Source of the DNA: Sapria himalayana
Taxonomy: Eukaryota > Streptophyta > Magnoliopsida > Malpighiales > Rafflesiaceae
Direction of reading: 5' to 3'
NCBI GenBank assembly: GCA_029783825.1
Contig: JAREIK010017160.1
Location: 1 to 64,000, forward strand
DNA: 64,000 bases
Under the pieces are notes generated by a model. The model was not told where the DNA came from, searched no databases, and was given only the letters and a program-made list of their open reading frames with translations. Both the position numbers and the translations under genes were made by a program. Of the stretch, positions 36,984-50,204 are shown in pieces. How positions within the stretch are numbered: position 1 is the stretch's first letter; each line of letters begins with the position of its first letter.

Positions 36984-39482
36984 CAGACATATAGATAAAT
37001 TGATAAGTAGATAGATTGATTGATAAATAGATAAATAGATAGATTGATAAACATATAGATAGAAAGATACACAAACATATATATAGACAGGTAGATAGAC
37101 TAATAGATTCATAGATATACATAGATATAAAAAAACAGATATACAGATAGATAGACAAACAATTAGATAAATACATAGACAAAAATTATATAGATAGATA
37201 GACATATAGATAGATTGACAGATAGACAGATACATAGATATATATACATACAAATAGATAATCAGATAGACAAAGCAATAGATAGAGAGATAGTAGATAT
37301 ATAGATAGTAAGATAAATAGACTGACAGATAGTTAGACAAATAGACCGACAAATACATATATAGATAGATTGACAGACAGATAGACACACAGAAAGATAG
37401 ACAGAGATACTTATACACATTCAAATAGATAGATAGACAAATATATAGATAGATAGATAATTAGCTTTATAGATAGAGATACAAATATACTAATAAATAG
37501 ATAGATAGACTGATATATAGATAGATAGATATATAGAGAGTTTTAAAGATAAATTGATAGATAGATAGATAGACATAATGATACATAAATAGATAAATAG
37601 ATAGATATTCAGATACATAAATAGGTAGATATACAAATAGATAGAATGATAGATAGATAGGTAGATAGATAGACAGATCAGATAGATATATAGATAGATA
37701 GATAGCTAGTCAGATTAATAGGCATAAAGATAGACATATATGATAAATAGATAAACAAATAGATTGATAGATAAATAGATAGATTGATTGATTTATTGAT
37801 ATATAGAGAAATAGACAAATAGATATATAGACAATTAGATAGATAAATAGATAGATAGATTAACAATTAATGAAATAGATAGACAGAAAGATAGATAGAT
37901 AATTAGATAAATAGATACGTAGATAGACAAGTAGATAACATACATATTGATTAACAAATATACAGACAAATAAATAAACTGTTAAATAAATAGATAGACA
38001 AATAAATACATATATAGTTAGATATATAGATATATAGATATATAGAAAAATAGGTAGTTTATTAGATAGATATATAGAGAGAAATATTGATTTATTTATA
38101 GTTCAGAGATATATAGATAGATTGATAAATTGATTGATAGAAAGATAAATAGACAAATAAATCAACACATAGATAGATACAAAGATAGAAATATAGATAG
38201 ATATATAGATAGATAGATAGATAGAAAGATAGATAGATAGATAGGCTGAACGATCGACATAAAAATAGCATGATAAATAGACTAATAGATAGGCAGATAA
38301 ATAGACAGATCTATAAACATATAGATAGATAGATAGAAATATAGATAGATTTATAGATAAATAGATAGATAGATAGACAAATAGATACAAAAATTGATAA
38401 TTTGACTGATATATTGATGGATAGACATAATGATATGCATATTAATAGACAAATTGATTGGCAGATTGATATATAGATTGATAGACAAATAGTTAGATAG
38501 ATTGATAGACAAATATATAGATAAATATATAGAGATATAGAAAGAATAGACAAATAAATAGACAGATAGAGAGATATGGATATTGAGATATAGATAGATA
38601 GATAGATAGATAGAAATATAGAAAGATATATAGACAGACAGATAGATTGATTGAAAGATATAGAAATTCATAAACAAATCGATAGTCAGATAGTTAGATC
38701 AAGAGATAAATAGAAAGATAAATAGATATATATATTGACAGACAGATAGAGAGGTAGATATACTGACAGATAAACAAATAGGTAGAAAGAAATATATATA
38801 GATAAATAGATAAATTGAGACACAAATAGACATATAGTTAGATAGACAGATAGACAGACAGATTGATTGATTGATAGATAATTAGTCAGGTTATTATATA
38901 GATAGATATACATATTGATTGAATTATTAATAGATAGATAGAGAGACAGATTGATAATTTGATTAAGAACTAGATATAAAAAAAGATGAATAGATAGATA
39001 AATAAATAGATAGACAAATAGACAAAAAGATAGACAGACATCTGATAGACATACAAATAGATAGATAGATAGATAGCTAGCTAGATAGACAGATAGACAG
39101 ACAGCCAGACAGACAGACAGACAGATAGATAGATATACATATACATAGATAGATAAATATAAAGATAGATAAATAGAAAAATACTTAGATAGATAGATAG
39201 TAAGTTGGATAATTTGATTGATAGTAAGATTGATAAACAGATTAATATATAGATTGATAGATAGATTGATATACAAATTGAAAGATAAACAGATTAATAG
39301 ACATATATATAGATAGATAGATAGATAGAAAAATAGACTTATAGATAGATAGTTAGATAGACAGATAGATAAATTATTAAACATTAAATAGATAAATTGA
39401 TATATAGATAAACAGACATATAAATATATAGATAGATAAAAAGATATACAGATAGATATTTAGATAGATATATTGATTGATG
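31799..39482 (+). repeat. Degenerate (GATA)n array 2, 7.7 kb
   Basis: Same strand and composition as array 1. (TA)n and (CA)n blocks occur at 33,042-33,075, 33,690-33,720, 33,930-33,970 and 36,074-36,092. A segmental duplication of ~0.65 kb is readable: the series GACATATAGTAAGACAGATA, (TA)n, ATTGACAGATAGATATATAG, TTAGATAAACAA occurs from about 33,007 and again from about 33,660. Together with array 1 this is roughly 11.3 kb of GATA-type DNA. Confidence 0.95.
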
Positions 39483-40425
39483 GAATAATTACTTATTATA
39501 TATCTATACACAAAATAATTTACTATGCATGATCAATGTGCTTTGATAATGTCTGGTATTTAATAAAACACATTGAGACAATTTTGCACAATGTTGTTTC
39601 CCTACTTACAATAATGTATAGTATACTTGGGTTCTTAGCCTTCTACACTCCCATTTCTCTATTAAGTGTGCTTTGATTCTACATGCCAATATTAAATAGA
39701 TATAATAAAGTCTTAGTGTATTTATTTATTTTCAATAGTACTATTAAACAAAAAATTAATATTAGGCTAATTGAATTAAATAAAGCATATACAATCTTAA
39801 CAGAATAGAATTATTATAGAATTTATTGGATACCTAATTAAAGTCTAAAAAATATGATTATTTAAGAAAAAAAACTAAATAAAATTCATCATCATTCACC
39901 AACAAAAATTACAGCATCAAAGAACTACCAACATGAGCAATGTCAACAAAATTAAAGGTTATGGTTAAGCTGTACCTTATTCTTTGAGAAAAATTTAAGA
40001 TTTTCAAACTATAACCATAGAAACCTAATTAGTAGATAAATTTCCACAAGTTCTTTATATTCATCTTCTCTACATGACAAAAATTCTAAAATATAAAAAA
40101 CCATTAATTAAAATATAAGATATAACTTGAATTTAAAAAATTACAGTACCTTTCTCTTATTCTCCTCTTGTTTTTTTCTTCGTCCTCTTTTACAATTCTT
40201 CTTCAAATTTCAAAGCTAGCACAATTTCTATTGATTTGAAATCCATTAAACGTTTTAAAAAAATCATTAAAATAAAATAAGTTCACACTACCAATTTATC
40301 ATTAACATAGGACTCAACAAAAAAGCACCATTTAACTCACTACCAATTTTAAATTTCCAAAACTCACTACAAATTACTCATTAAATTATACTGAAAATAA
40401 ACAAAAAACATGTAGAGAGTGAGAG
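39483..40425. other. AT-rich intron sequence
   Basis: Nothing recognised. Confidence 0.4.
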
Positions 40426-40545
40426 AGAGATGTTCTTTGTTTGATATGGATCTTCAAAATGATGTTGCGACGGTAATGTGTTCAAAGAGATGTTCTTTGT
40501 TTGATATAGTTCTTTGAAAGGATGTTGCGATGCCTGTGTGTTCTG
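40426..40545 (+). repeat. 60-bp tandem duplication
   Basis: GAGATGTTCTTTGTTTGATA recurs at exactly 60-bp spacing, with GATGTTGCGA in each copy. Confidence 0.85.
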
Positions 40546-43500
40546 AGAGTCAGAGGTTTTTTAGAAGTGAACAGACCTAATTATGTAGAGATGGCTAGAA
40601 GGGGGAGAGATGGTTTAGAGACAAAAAATATTAGAAAACAAAATTATTTTTTATTCGACCATTAATTATATTATATACTAAATAAATAAATTTATGGTTA
40701 ATAGATTATGAAATTTTTATGGTTATTTTTTATATTAGTATTTAAAATTTAATCAAATCAATTTCAGAAATAAAAAAAATTAATTTATGGTTATTTATTA
40801 AAAAAACATAATATTTTATATAACTATTGATAAATTGTATAAATGTATATCCATACAAAATTTATAACATCACAATTAAATAAAAAATAAATAACCAAGT
40901 AAAAATGAATAAGTAACTTATCAATAATATTCAAACAACTAATAAAATATCTGACCATAAAAATAAAAATCTATAATCTTAACATTATCCAAAAAAATAA
41001 AATTAAAAATTAATTACTTACAAATATAACTTACAAAAATAAGACAAAAAATAGATCTAAAAAAAAAAAAAAAGACAAAAGCAACCAAATTTCAACTTGT
41101 ATATTACTATAACAAATGATTTTAGATAATTTTTTAATAGCTATTTCAATATTTTAAAAAAACAAGAAGAATATCTAAAGCAAATAATAATTTTCTATAC
41201 TATGATTATTAACATTTGAGATTTTGAGTTAATAAACATACATCTAAGTTAAAAGATGAGTTACAAAACTATAGTAAATAACAAATGATAAGTATCAACA
41301 ACAATTTTTTTTTAAATATTTGTTTACTTCTTTAAAGTAAGTATCATGATAGAGGAGCTCTATGAAGACACCTAAATGACATTGATAATTGACTTGTCTC
41401 CCTCAATACCCAATAATACTCTCGGCCTCATTCATAAATAAAACTACTAATATTTCTCTATGATATATCATTTCTTCATATGATATATACATTATAGAGA
41501 TAATCTATTGTGTATGCATACAAGCATCATATTGCACATCACTATTCTAATAGTTTCACATTTATATTAAAGTTTAAACTTTTATATATAATGACATATG
41601 ATTATATAAATGTATAAGTGTTAAGATATAATGTTGTGTTTAAAATACTTTTTTAAATGCTACACACATATATATATATGTAACACTTTTATAAATATTA
41701 TATAGTATATATATCACGAATTATATAAACATTATAAATATTATATATTTATATAAAAATTTATATGTTATATAAATATTTATTAAAATGTATAAATATT
41801 TTATATGTTATATAAATGTTATATAAACTATTATATAAATAGATAGTATTATGTAAATGTTGTATAAATATTTATAAACATTTATACATATGTATAAATA
41901 TTTATATATAACATTATTTGTTTATATAAACATATCAATGTTTATATATAATGTTACACATTTATATATATTTAAGTATAAACATTTATATATAATGTCA
42001 TATGTTTATATAAATGTTTAAATGTTTATATATAATGTTGTGTTTATAATATTTATATAAATATTATATTACTACAAATTAGGCATACTGCTATCCAAAA
42101 TAGTATACCTCTCATGCTATAGTGTTTTTGAAAATAGATTTTTTTGTTTTAATTTTTTCATTTTTTTTTTCAAAACATGAAATATACATGAGGAATAAAA
42201 TTATTTTGAGTTTACTAGAATGTATAAATCTTTTATTTTCATGTATATTTTAATATGAGTATTTACTTATTTAGGTACTTTATAAAAAAATATTATTCTA
42301 ATTCACCATTACATAATTTTTCCTATGTCTAATAACATCCAGCAACAATAAAAAATATTTTCAAACAATATTAAACTAGCAAAAAAAAATTTACTAATCA
42401 GCATCACCATTAGTAGCTTATATTTTATATTTAATTTAGGATGGTTTTTTGTTTACATGAAGAAAATTAATTTTTTCCTTAATTATATCAAAATTAAGGA
42501 GGTTGTGAAAAAAAACATGACCAATATCAAATTTAATGAATTTGATTTTATCATGATTATAAAATATCAACAATTCTTTCACTAATTATGAAATATTCTT
42601 GATTATATGAGTATTCTAATTTGGGTTGGATATAAGTTTTAAGCAAAAGATTAACAATTCTTTAAATATTATCTCTTGATAAAATAAAAATTTATTATAT
42701 TTTAACATTACACGAAGTCAACTTGAAAATTTATGTATCACACCCTGAGTAGGTATTCACTTGCAAGCTAAGCAAAAAAGATCTAGGTTGAGTATTTTCA
42801 GCCTACTAAATCAATGTGAGCAACCAAACTTTCTGAGATATTAGTTTTTCCTATCTTAATTGCCAATTAAACTCACTGAGTTAAAACTTCCATCACTTGT
42901 AAACCCTTTTGAATCATACACCAGAAAATATATGATTTTCTTTTAATAAAATTATTCATGAATAAATAAAACATATTGTGTTAGACTATAATTTACATAA
43001 TAAGATTTAAAAGAATACTGACATTTAATCCTATGCATTATTTTTCTACATTATGATGATATTCATGTATAGTCATCATATGTGTCAATAGGTACAAATT
43101 TGTTAATTTTAGAGAGAGCAAAGTTCCTTAGAAGAGAAAATCTCATTCGAATCTAGAAGACAAATAACTTACGAGTCCATTTAGTTTAAATTTATAATAA
43201 ATTAGATTCTAGGATAGATGACCACCCAAGGGTCAGGACTTGGGACTTACACTAGTAGGATGTGACATGCACATGTTCAAACATAAATAAGTCTACTAAT
43301 GAGCTAAATGAGCTAAACTTCTGATCTACACATCTGATCACTCTTCAAAAAAAAAAAGAAAAATTATAATCATCACTTGATCTCAGATGTATTATTGTAT
43401 ACACGTCTTCTCTTTTCCCTCACTTCTTGAACTACTTTTCCAAACAATATTAAGATACCCTAATCTTATTCTAGAGTCATTATTTCATTCAAGAATATAC

Positions 43501-44837
43501 CGAGCGATGTTAGACAAGAAAGAAATATTTCACTCCAATAAGACATGAGAACTAATATAACAATCTACTCAAAAACCTGTTAGTTGGTTGCAGGTAAGTA
43601 TTCATTTTAAAGCATTGTCCAAATAAAAATATAGATCTTAAGACAAAACTTATTATGAGAAAATTAACTCAATATTTAATATGAACTATCATAACAATTT
43701 TTCTCCAATGATCAACATGCTCTCTAGAAAAATTCTCTAAATAAATTCTTATATAAAAAAAAATTTCTTTATAATAATCTTAAAAAGAAAATATATATGA
43801 TCAAACAGCTTGGTTTAGAGAATGCACTACTACCACGACCTTCGGAAAGATATTTTTTTTTAAATGTGAAGTGTTCATTATGAAAGCTAATCATGATGAT
43901 AAAATAAATTGTCTAAAAATGAAACTCATTACAAAAATATCTATGTGAACTTTTAATGTTGATTATCAAAATATTTTCTCTTTAATAATCAAGGTGAGTT
44001 TCTTACTAATACTCATATCACTATCAGAAAGACAAATATTATTTTAATTCATAGAGAGACACATTAAAGAAGAGATACATATAGAGCAAAGAAACCACCC
44101 AATTTTTGAAACCATACGAAATATTTAGATACAATATATAGAAAGTGAAAGATCTTATACAACAGAAACCAAACCCTAAAAGTATGAATTGCCAAATTTA
44201 ATGTTATTATTACCTTGTTTGATTTTCACTTGCATTTTATTAATTATTTATTTTCTTAGAGGAGTTAGGATTCAATATTTATTTGTTGATTGTATATATA
44301 AATAATAATGAGAGATGATATTATTCAAAATAAAAATCATTATTATTTTTTTAGGAATAAAATAATTTATAATCATAGAGATATTATATTATCATATGAA
44401 AGATATATGTTGGATACACAAAAAAATATCATTTAAGTCCACTCCAACAGTTACACCTACAAAGCTAATTAATGATCTTTTATATGATAGAAAATCTAAT
44501 TAAATATAATGACTTATTGCTAAACAATAAATTTTTTGGATAAAACATTTTAATCTAGTTATTTAAAATATTTAATTGATAAAATTATAAATTTTATTAA
44601 TAAGATTTAATTCCTTATGATTCTTAATGTATATTAAAAAACTATTAATGAATATGTTAAACATTAAATGTGGTGCATCACGATAAAAAATTTTGAATTA
44701 TATTTTAAAATACAAATTATAAAATTATTTACAATATTACAACTTATTAATTTATAAAAAATAATTAAACTTCAATTTTTTTTGTAAATTTATAAGAGAA
44801 AGCACTAAATTATAATATCAATATATGAATAATTTCA
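40546..44837. other. AT-rich intron sequence
   Basis: 41,580-42,070 is a low-complexity block of TTTATATATAATGT / TATATAAATGTTTA words. Around 43,500-43,560 and 17,150-17,230 there is a shared motif, AATAAGA-x-x-TGAGAACTAATATAA, hinting at a dispersed repeat. No genes recognised. Confidence 0.4.
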
Positions 44838-45020
44838 CCCCTCTTATAGGGAGCTTAGCTGGTTAAGACTCTTGGCAATGTCCAGGAGGTCACGAGTTCA
44901 AGTCTTACCGATGGGGGGTACTGGGGATATTATTTAGCTGCTAGGTTCTCCGGGGGCCCAAGTGGACATAAGGGTCCACGTAAGTGGACATTGAAGCCCT
45001 TGGTTCTCAATATATATTTA
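44838..45020 (+). mobile_element. tRNA-derived SINE
   Basis: A pol III A box (TAGCTGGTTAAG, 44,856-44,867) and a B box (GAGTTCAAGTC, about 44,894-44,904) have tRNA-like spacing. A GC-richer non-tRNA body (CTCCGGGGGCCCAAG) follows and the element ends in an AT-rich tail. The body does not fold as a complete tRNA. Exact ends are uncertain. Confidence 0.7.
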
Positions 45021-45566
45021 TATATATGAATATATTTATATGAATATATATATAAAAGTAATGCAACACTATCAATCATAGTTTCTTAATTAAAAATAAG
45101 AAATAACAATGAGTATCTAAAATGAAGAAAAAAAACTAAAAAAAAAAACTCACAACAAAAGTTGACTAAATATTTGATGATGATATATTAAAATGAGATG
45201 ATATTGACAGAGGCAATGGGATAGAAAAGATTGTATGTCTATATTAAAAAAAAATTTAACTTCAAGTTTTATGAGCATATCTTCTCTTTCCATATTAAAT
45301 AAAGATGAAATAATTATATTAATAATTCATCATGAGAAGAGAATGTAATAGTATATCAAAATGTCATTAATGATAAAAATGACTATTTTTTAAAATTTAA
45401 ATGATTAGTAGCATTTTTTTATTTGCATTTCAATGTATTCTTAGTATTTTTTTATTATTATTAATCACAAGTATTTATGTATATTCTTTTTTATATATTA
45501 TTTTTATTAAATCATTATAAATTAATACATTTAAAATTATAATATATACAATTTACTTTTAATTGA

Positions 45567-45569
<3 letters not shown>

Positions 45570-45621
<52 letters not shown>

Positions 45622-45715
45622 CATAAGGCACTCTCCTAGGTACAACTACTTCGCCTCATACAAGGATAAGGCATGATACCTATGTGTACCTTGCACCTTT
45701 TAAAATCATGGACTA
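45570..45715. repeat. (TA)n tract and AAGGCG-family MITE fragment
   Basis: About 50 bp of (TA)n is followed by AAGGCACTC...CCTTGCACCTTTTAAAATCATGG, a decayed end of the family at 20,322-20,717. Confidence 0.5.
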
Positions 45716-46492
45716 CACAATTCAAGAATAGCAAGGCAAGGCAAGGTAAGAATGAGACATTTTATTGACATCAATAAACTTGTGATTATAAATAAAGTTT
45801 TTGATTGACACATGCAGTTCATCCTTAAATGAAGCACTACCCCATTTCTCATAGGCTATTTATTCTGAATCTATCAAAATACATAATAAATCAAATCATT
45901 AGACTAAAAATATGCTTGATAAATATAAAAATCAAAAAATTAAAATAATAAAAAATGATATCTATCTAAATAAGATATACAAAAAATTATAAATAATATA
46001 TAACATGAATTGGGATAGCCAACATGTAAGGTATTCTCATCAATAAAATATAAAAGAAAATAAAAAAAATTAAACAAACAATATAATATCTCCACTCAAA
46101 AGTTGATGTATAAATATCTAAAATATCAAATTTTAAAAAAAATAAGTTAAAATTTCTTCAAAATATTCGTGTAGATTTCTGTAGACTACTATGTCATGAG
46201 TACACAAGCTATTATATTAGTCTTGTCTTTAAATAGTAATCACAAAAAAAAATTATCACAAATAATGGTAATGTTGACAAGAGTAACACACTATCGAAAA
46301 AAATAATATAGTGACAATCTGCCATTGTTTTGCTATTCTATGATCATGTTGAATATAATTATTAAAATAAACATGAGCTTTGTTTTTTAAATATAAAAAA
46401 TAACAAAAAATAATACATTATAGACACTTCACACGAACAATAAGGAACTGAAGTAAAAGAATAATAAATAATAATTTCAACTAGTTTATATC

Positions 46493-46686
46493 AAGAATTA
46501 AAATATCAACTTTTACGGATATATCGGTACTTGGATTTTACAGATATATCGGATATATCGAAGATATATCGGTGTGTATTTGTATATGAGCATCAATCAA
46601 TGATAGATATATCGGTCTTAATGAATATATCGATACATAAAATTTATGGATATATCGATAGATATATCGGAAATTTTTATCATTGG
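46493..46686. mobile_element. ATATATCG MITE, copy 2 (194 bp)
   Basis: Homologous along its whole length to 22,006-22,209 and in the same orientation, with shared TATTTGTATATGAGCA and ATTTTTATCATTGG. Flanks TTTATATC (46,485-46,492) and TTTATATT (46,687-46,694) match at 7 of 8 positions, supporting an 8-bp target duplication. Confidence 0.75.
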
Positions 46687-46822
46687 TTTATATTATATAC
46701 AATTATTTAAGGAAAACAATAAATATCGTATTATTTTTGCTTCTTCCAGATAATAATCACTATTAATTTCTAATAACACACAATGAGAGAGTAATAAATA
46801 CATACACCTCAAGTAAACATGC

Positions 46823-47062
46823 ATGTTTGGGAGCTCTCACATTTGGATTGTGGTACTAGTGTGGACAGGCTTGCGCAGACAAAGAAGAGAGCAGTCTCTT
46901 GACGAGTGGGCATTCTACTTCTCCCACGTCAATCAGGTGCAACGAGTAAACCCATCTCTTGATAAGAAGTTTCTTCAACATCAGAACTTAATTTCACGTT
47001 TCTACAAGACCACTAAAGTGGATGTCTCCTCGAAGAAAGTTTCAACAAACCTCAAAAAGTAA
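46823..47062 (+). other. Coding-like open frame in ATG5 intron 3, unrecognised
   Basis: 79 codons, less AT-rich than the surroundings, with a believable amino-acid mix: LDEWAFYFSHVNQVQRVNPS, then LDKKFLQHQNLISRFYKTTK and a basic C terminus. I do not recognise the family. It is antisense to ATG5 and starts about 230 bp past exon 3. It could be a captured or retroposed gene fragment, or the exon of an unannotated gene. Confidence 0.35.
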
Positions 47063-47294
47063 AAAGAGTAAAATCATATGCCGCTTGACTGTTTAGGCAA
47101 TAAAGTAGGACAAGAAAAATGCAACAATCCCAATATATGAGTAGCAAGTGTAGTTTTTTTATTTCAACACTAGCAGCAAGACCATCGTAAATTAAAAAAC
47201 ATTTAAACGTATGATGTCAATTTATTCTCACAATCCCAAACGGAATTACATTGACTTGGATGAAAACTAATCAGGTGAGGAATTATGAACCAAC

Positions 47295-47384
47295 CTCTTT
47301 CAATGAATTTATGAAGCTCCATTTAACTGACTCTTCACCTTCGCAAGGGACCAACAAATCACTTGGATATCCTCTAAAATGAAC
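47295..47384 (-). CDS. ATG5: ATG5 exon 3 (contains the ATG12-acceptor lysine)
   Basis: Exactly 30 codons between a good acceptor (TTTTTTCAG|GTTC) and the donor GAG|GTTGGT. The peptide begins VHFRGYPSDLLVPCEGEE and ends WSFINSLKE. It matches the plant ATG5 stretch that follows PWNLT. By family alignment the Lys of SLKE is the residue that forms the isopeptide bond with the ATG12 C-terminal glycine, and it is retained. No stop or frameshift is seen. The flanking introns are about 9.9 kb upstream and 28.4 kb downstream. Confidence 0.9.
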
Positions 47385-47589
47385 CTGAAAAAAGAAATGA
47401 AAGCAACCTTAGAAAATTAGAAAGTTTGTATTTGGCACAATGGCTAGACTAAAGATATCCTAATACCGCCACCAACATATTCATAAGTGAGCATACACGC
47501 TTTAAAAGCCAGTCATTTAATAACTATTGAGGTTTAGTTTATCTTTTTTATTTATTATTTTTTCATTTGTTATTTTTCATTATTCGAGA

Positions 47590-47613
47590 GCACTCAACTT
47601 GAAGGCTGTCCCA

Positions 47614-47660
<47 letters not shown>

Positions 47661-47765
47661 GCTGAATATTGAACTTTGCTTTCTCAAATTAATAAAATTT
47701 TAATTTTATCATTTATCATCCCTCTCTCTTCTCCTTCCTTAGGTCCTAACCCTAATCCTACGCGA
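47590..47765 (+). mobile_element. LTR-like fragment A
   Basis: Shares with 51,561-51,806 the series CTCAACTTG...GGCTGTCCCAAA, (TA)n, CAAATTAATAAAATTTTA, CTCTCTCTTCTCC and CCTAACCCTAATCC. AATAAA followed by a short C/T-rich stretch fits the polyadenylation part of an LTR. Confidence 0.5.
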
Positions 47766-48545
47766 ATTAGCATTGAGCATGTTATCAAATGATAGTTTTC
47801 GACTTAGTGGAGGCCACAACCAAGTGTGCAGGTGATGGCGCACCCTCTATCAGAGTTGGCGAAAATAATCATTACAAGTTTACCATGCCAACGATAGCAC
47901 CAGGGGTTTGCGACAACGACGGTAGCTATGTCATACTGTAACAATAAATAATCACATACAATGAGTATTTTAGAATTTTTCTTTGTGCTCAAAGACCATA
48001 GAAATTCCAAGGATGTATTTCAGATGGTCAAGAAGATCCTTCGTGGTTATTTTGACCATAAGATAATATTATATTTTTTAGCTATATAAATTTCTATTTT
48101 TGAGAATTTTACATAAAATTATAATATATATAATTATTATTTCTAAATTTGACATTTGTGTGAATGTGTGCAGTATTGTGAGAAATTAAAATTAGAATTA
48201 GTATATGATCACTATTAATAACCTGATAAAAATTAATGACGGATATTGATATATATTCTTTTTGTGCTACATCAATAAGGATATAATTTGTAACCCAAAA
48301 ATACATAAATCATTTATTGAAAAACTCACATCGAATTAAGATTAATAAGTGGATGATGAGTGACGCACAGCTACTAATGCACATATAGCAGTCATTTAGC
48401 TCCAACATATCAAATGTGTTTGGCTAATGTGATACTTATATGAGAGTTTGAGATTTGGCCAATTCAATATAATCTTCATAAATATTTTATTTATATGATA
48501 ATAAGGAGTCTCATTATACAATTTTGACATGACTGTGAAAGACGA
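47766..48545. other. Intron sequence, unassigned
   Basis: 47,770-47,950 is GC-richer, possibly retrotransposon leader following the LTR fragment. The rest is AT-rich. No gene recognised. Confidence 0.35.
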
Positions 48546-48553
48546 CTATTAGT

Positions 48554-48999
48554 TAGAAGTGTCAAACAGGCCGGGCAAGGCCGGGCAGGCCCTTTTTTTT
48601 TGAGCACGATCGTGCCTGGCCCGTCAATGTTTAAAATAGCCGAGCCCTGCAATGTTTAAAATAGCCAGGCCCGGCACGTCAGGCCGTGCCGTGCCTTGCC
48701 GGGCCCACTCTGGTTGGCCTGTCTGTATGGTTCAATATTCGGGGGACCACAGATCAGGTCGAATCAAACCCGACCCGCGGTCTTTTTTGCGGGAGGGGCC
48801 ATTGCGGGGTCGGGCTCAAGGGATACCCGTCACGGGACAAACCAATGCCGGTGTGTCGTGCCACGGGTTGATCCGTGCCGGGCCAGGGACGGCACGACAC
48901 GGGCCTGGGCACGGTATTTTCCCGTGCCGGGCCGGCCCAGGCACGGCTGAACCGTTCCATGACTCGGGCCGGGCCGGGTCACCCCGGTTGACACCTCTA
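48554..48999. mobile_element. GGCACGGCAC hAT-type MITE, complete, 446 bp
   Basis: The left end TAGAAGTGTCAAACAGGCC and the right end GGTTGACACCTCTA form TIRs. A perfect 8-bp duplication, CTATTAGT, flanks it (48,546-48,553 and 49,000-49,007). The interior is very GC-rich (GGCCGGGC, GTGCCGTGCC, GGCACGGCACG), against an AT-rich background. 8-bp duplications and TAGNGGTG-like ends place it with hAT. It has no coding capacity; GC-driven open frames are spurious. Confidence 0.88.
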
Positions 49000-49320
49000 C
49001 TATTAGTATGAAACATGTGTTGATAGATAAAATGCATTGAAAAGATTCGACGATGTGATTTATAGCATCATTTACATGAATTTATCAAAAAGATGATATG
49101 ATACTTTGCAGACAAATTCTTAGAGAGAATATTTTTTTTTCTCATTTGTTTATCAAAGAGTGATTTAAGCAACTAAAATTATATCTTGATAGAGTAAAGT
49201 TAATATTATCAATCATAACACTACAATATTTTCATCACATGATATTTAAAGAACTAAGAGAAATAGAATATGTGTGCTATGAGGTAAAAAGAGAATAAAG
49301 ATATTTTTTTTTGTTGGAGG

Positions 49321-49720
49321 TTGAGTCATTCTCAAAAGAGCTGCAAGACGTTACACTCGGTATTACAAAAAATTCTTGGAGATTCAAAGGTTATACATCA
49401 GACTACAAGACCTGCTCAATTTAATTCTTCTATAATCGTATCTGCTAGTATGGCTACACTATCATTTCCTCGGAATGAGTATGCCAAACTATATTCTTTG
49501 GGTGCTACTAGTTCAGGCACATCTACATACACTACATGTTCTGCACACTACCTCACTCCAAATTTGTTGGTAGTGGAATTGAGAGCAAATCACTAATAAT
49601 CACACTCTTTTTATTCCTTTTATTGGGTCTAAAGCCATTGACTTGTCATGGACAAAAATACCATTGTCCAGATCAAAAGCACAATAATATCAATGATGAT
49701 CATTTCTTTTTAATACATTT
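49321..49720 (+). pseudogene. Copia-like gag/protease fragment
   Basis: Reads SHSQKSCKTLHSVLQKILGD then MATLSFPRNEYAKLYSLGAT, resembling the segment after the copia zinc knuckle and before the protease. Next comes LVVELRANH, stop, stop, SHS, which could be a decayed W-[IV]-[IV]-DSGA-x-DHMTHS active-site stretch. The identification rests on short motifs. Confidence 0.45.
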
Positions 49721-50204
49721 CTTACATGCATCAAAGTTATAATATTATAGTTTATTTTTTGTCAATTACTTTACCAAGAAATAAGATTTTAACATTGTTC
49801 ATCTTCTTCAAGTATTTTTATATAAAAATATAAACTAGACAGATGACTTTACAATGTATTAAGAAAGATATTTATCTATTATTAATTAATTAATAAATCA
49901 CTCTCAACTAACACTTTCTCACTGAACAAGCTGACGATTCTAAAACTAAGAATCACAGTGAGCGCTGCATATTAAGTAAAAATATATCAATTATAAAATC
50001 AAACAAAAACTTTTTATTTGACACATTAAGAAAGGATTAGAAAAGACCTATTTCATATGAATCACATTACATTTAGATATTATGTAGGATGATTATGTAT
50101 GATAGCTTTAGATGTTTTTTAAACTTTTTTGAATTATTATACTCAATTTATATAGTTGTACACATTTAAATATGTTAGAGTTTTGCCTTTTTTATGAAAT
50201 TTCA

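Larger units (their letters stand above)
18883..47294 (-). other. ATG5 intron 3, 28.4 kb
   Basis: Bounded by the exon 3 donor (GAG|GTTGGT at 47,294) and the exon 4 acceptor (TTTTGCAG at 18,883). About 11.3 kb of it is GATA-type array. The rest is transposon debris and AT-rich sequence. This is far above usual angiosperm intron length. Confidence 0.85.

Noticed and set aside
24045..39384. Dozens of long minus-strand frames made of Tyr-Leu-Ser-Ile runs, up to 376 codons
   Set aside because: They are translations of (TATC)n, which lacks stops in several frames. No domain or codon structure is present.
23841..39482. CRISPR array or centromeric satellite
   Set aside because: No constant repeat with unique spacers, and no uniform monomer of satellite length; it is a degenerate tetranucleotide array within a gene intron.
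44838..44920. A functional tRNA gene
   Set aside because: A and B boxes are present, but no acceptor stem pairing or anticodon arm; the long tail fits a SINE.
48652..49037. Overlapping GC-rich open frames (Gly/Pro/Arg-rich)
   Set aside because: They lie wholly inside a MITE with defined ends and target duplication.
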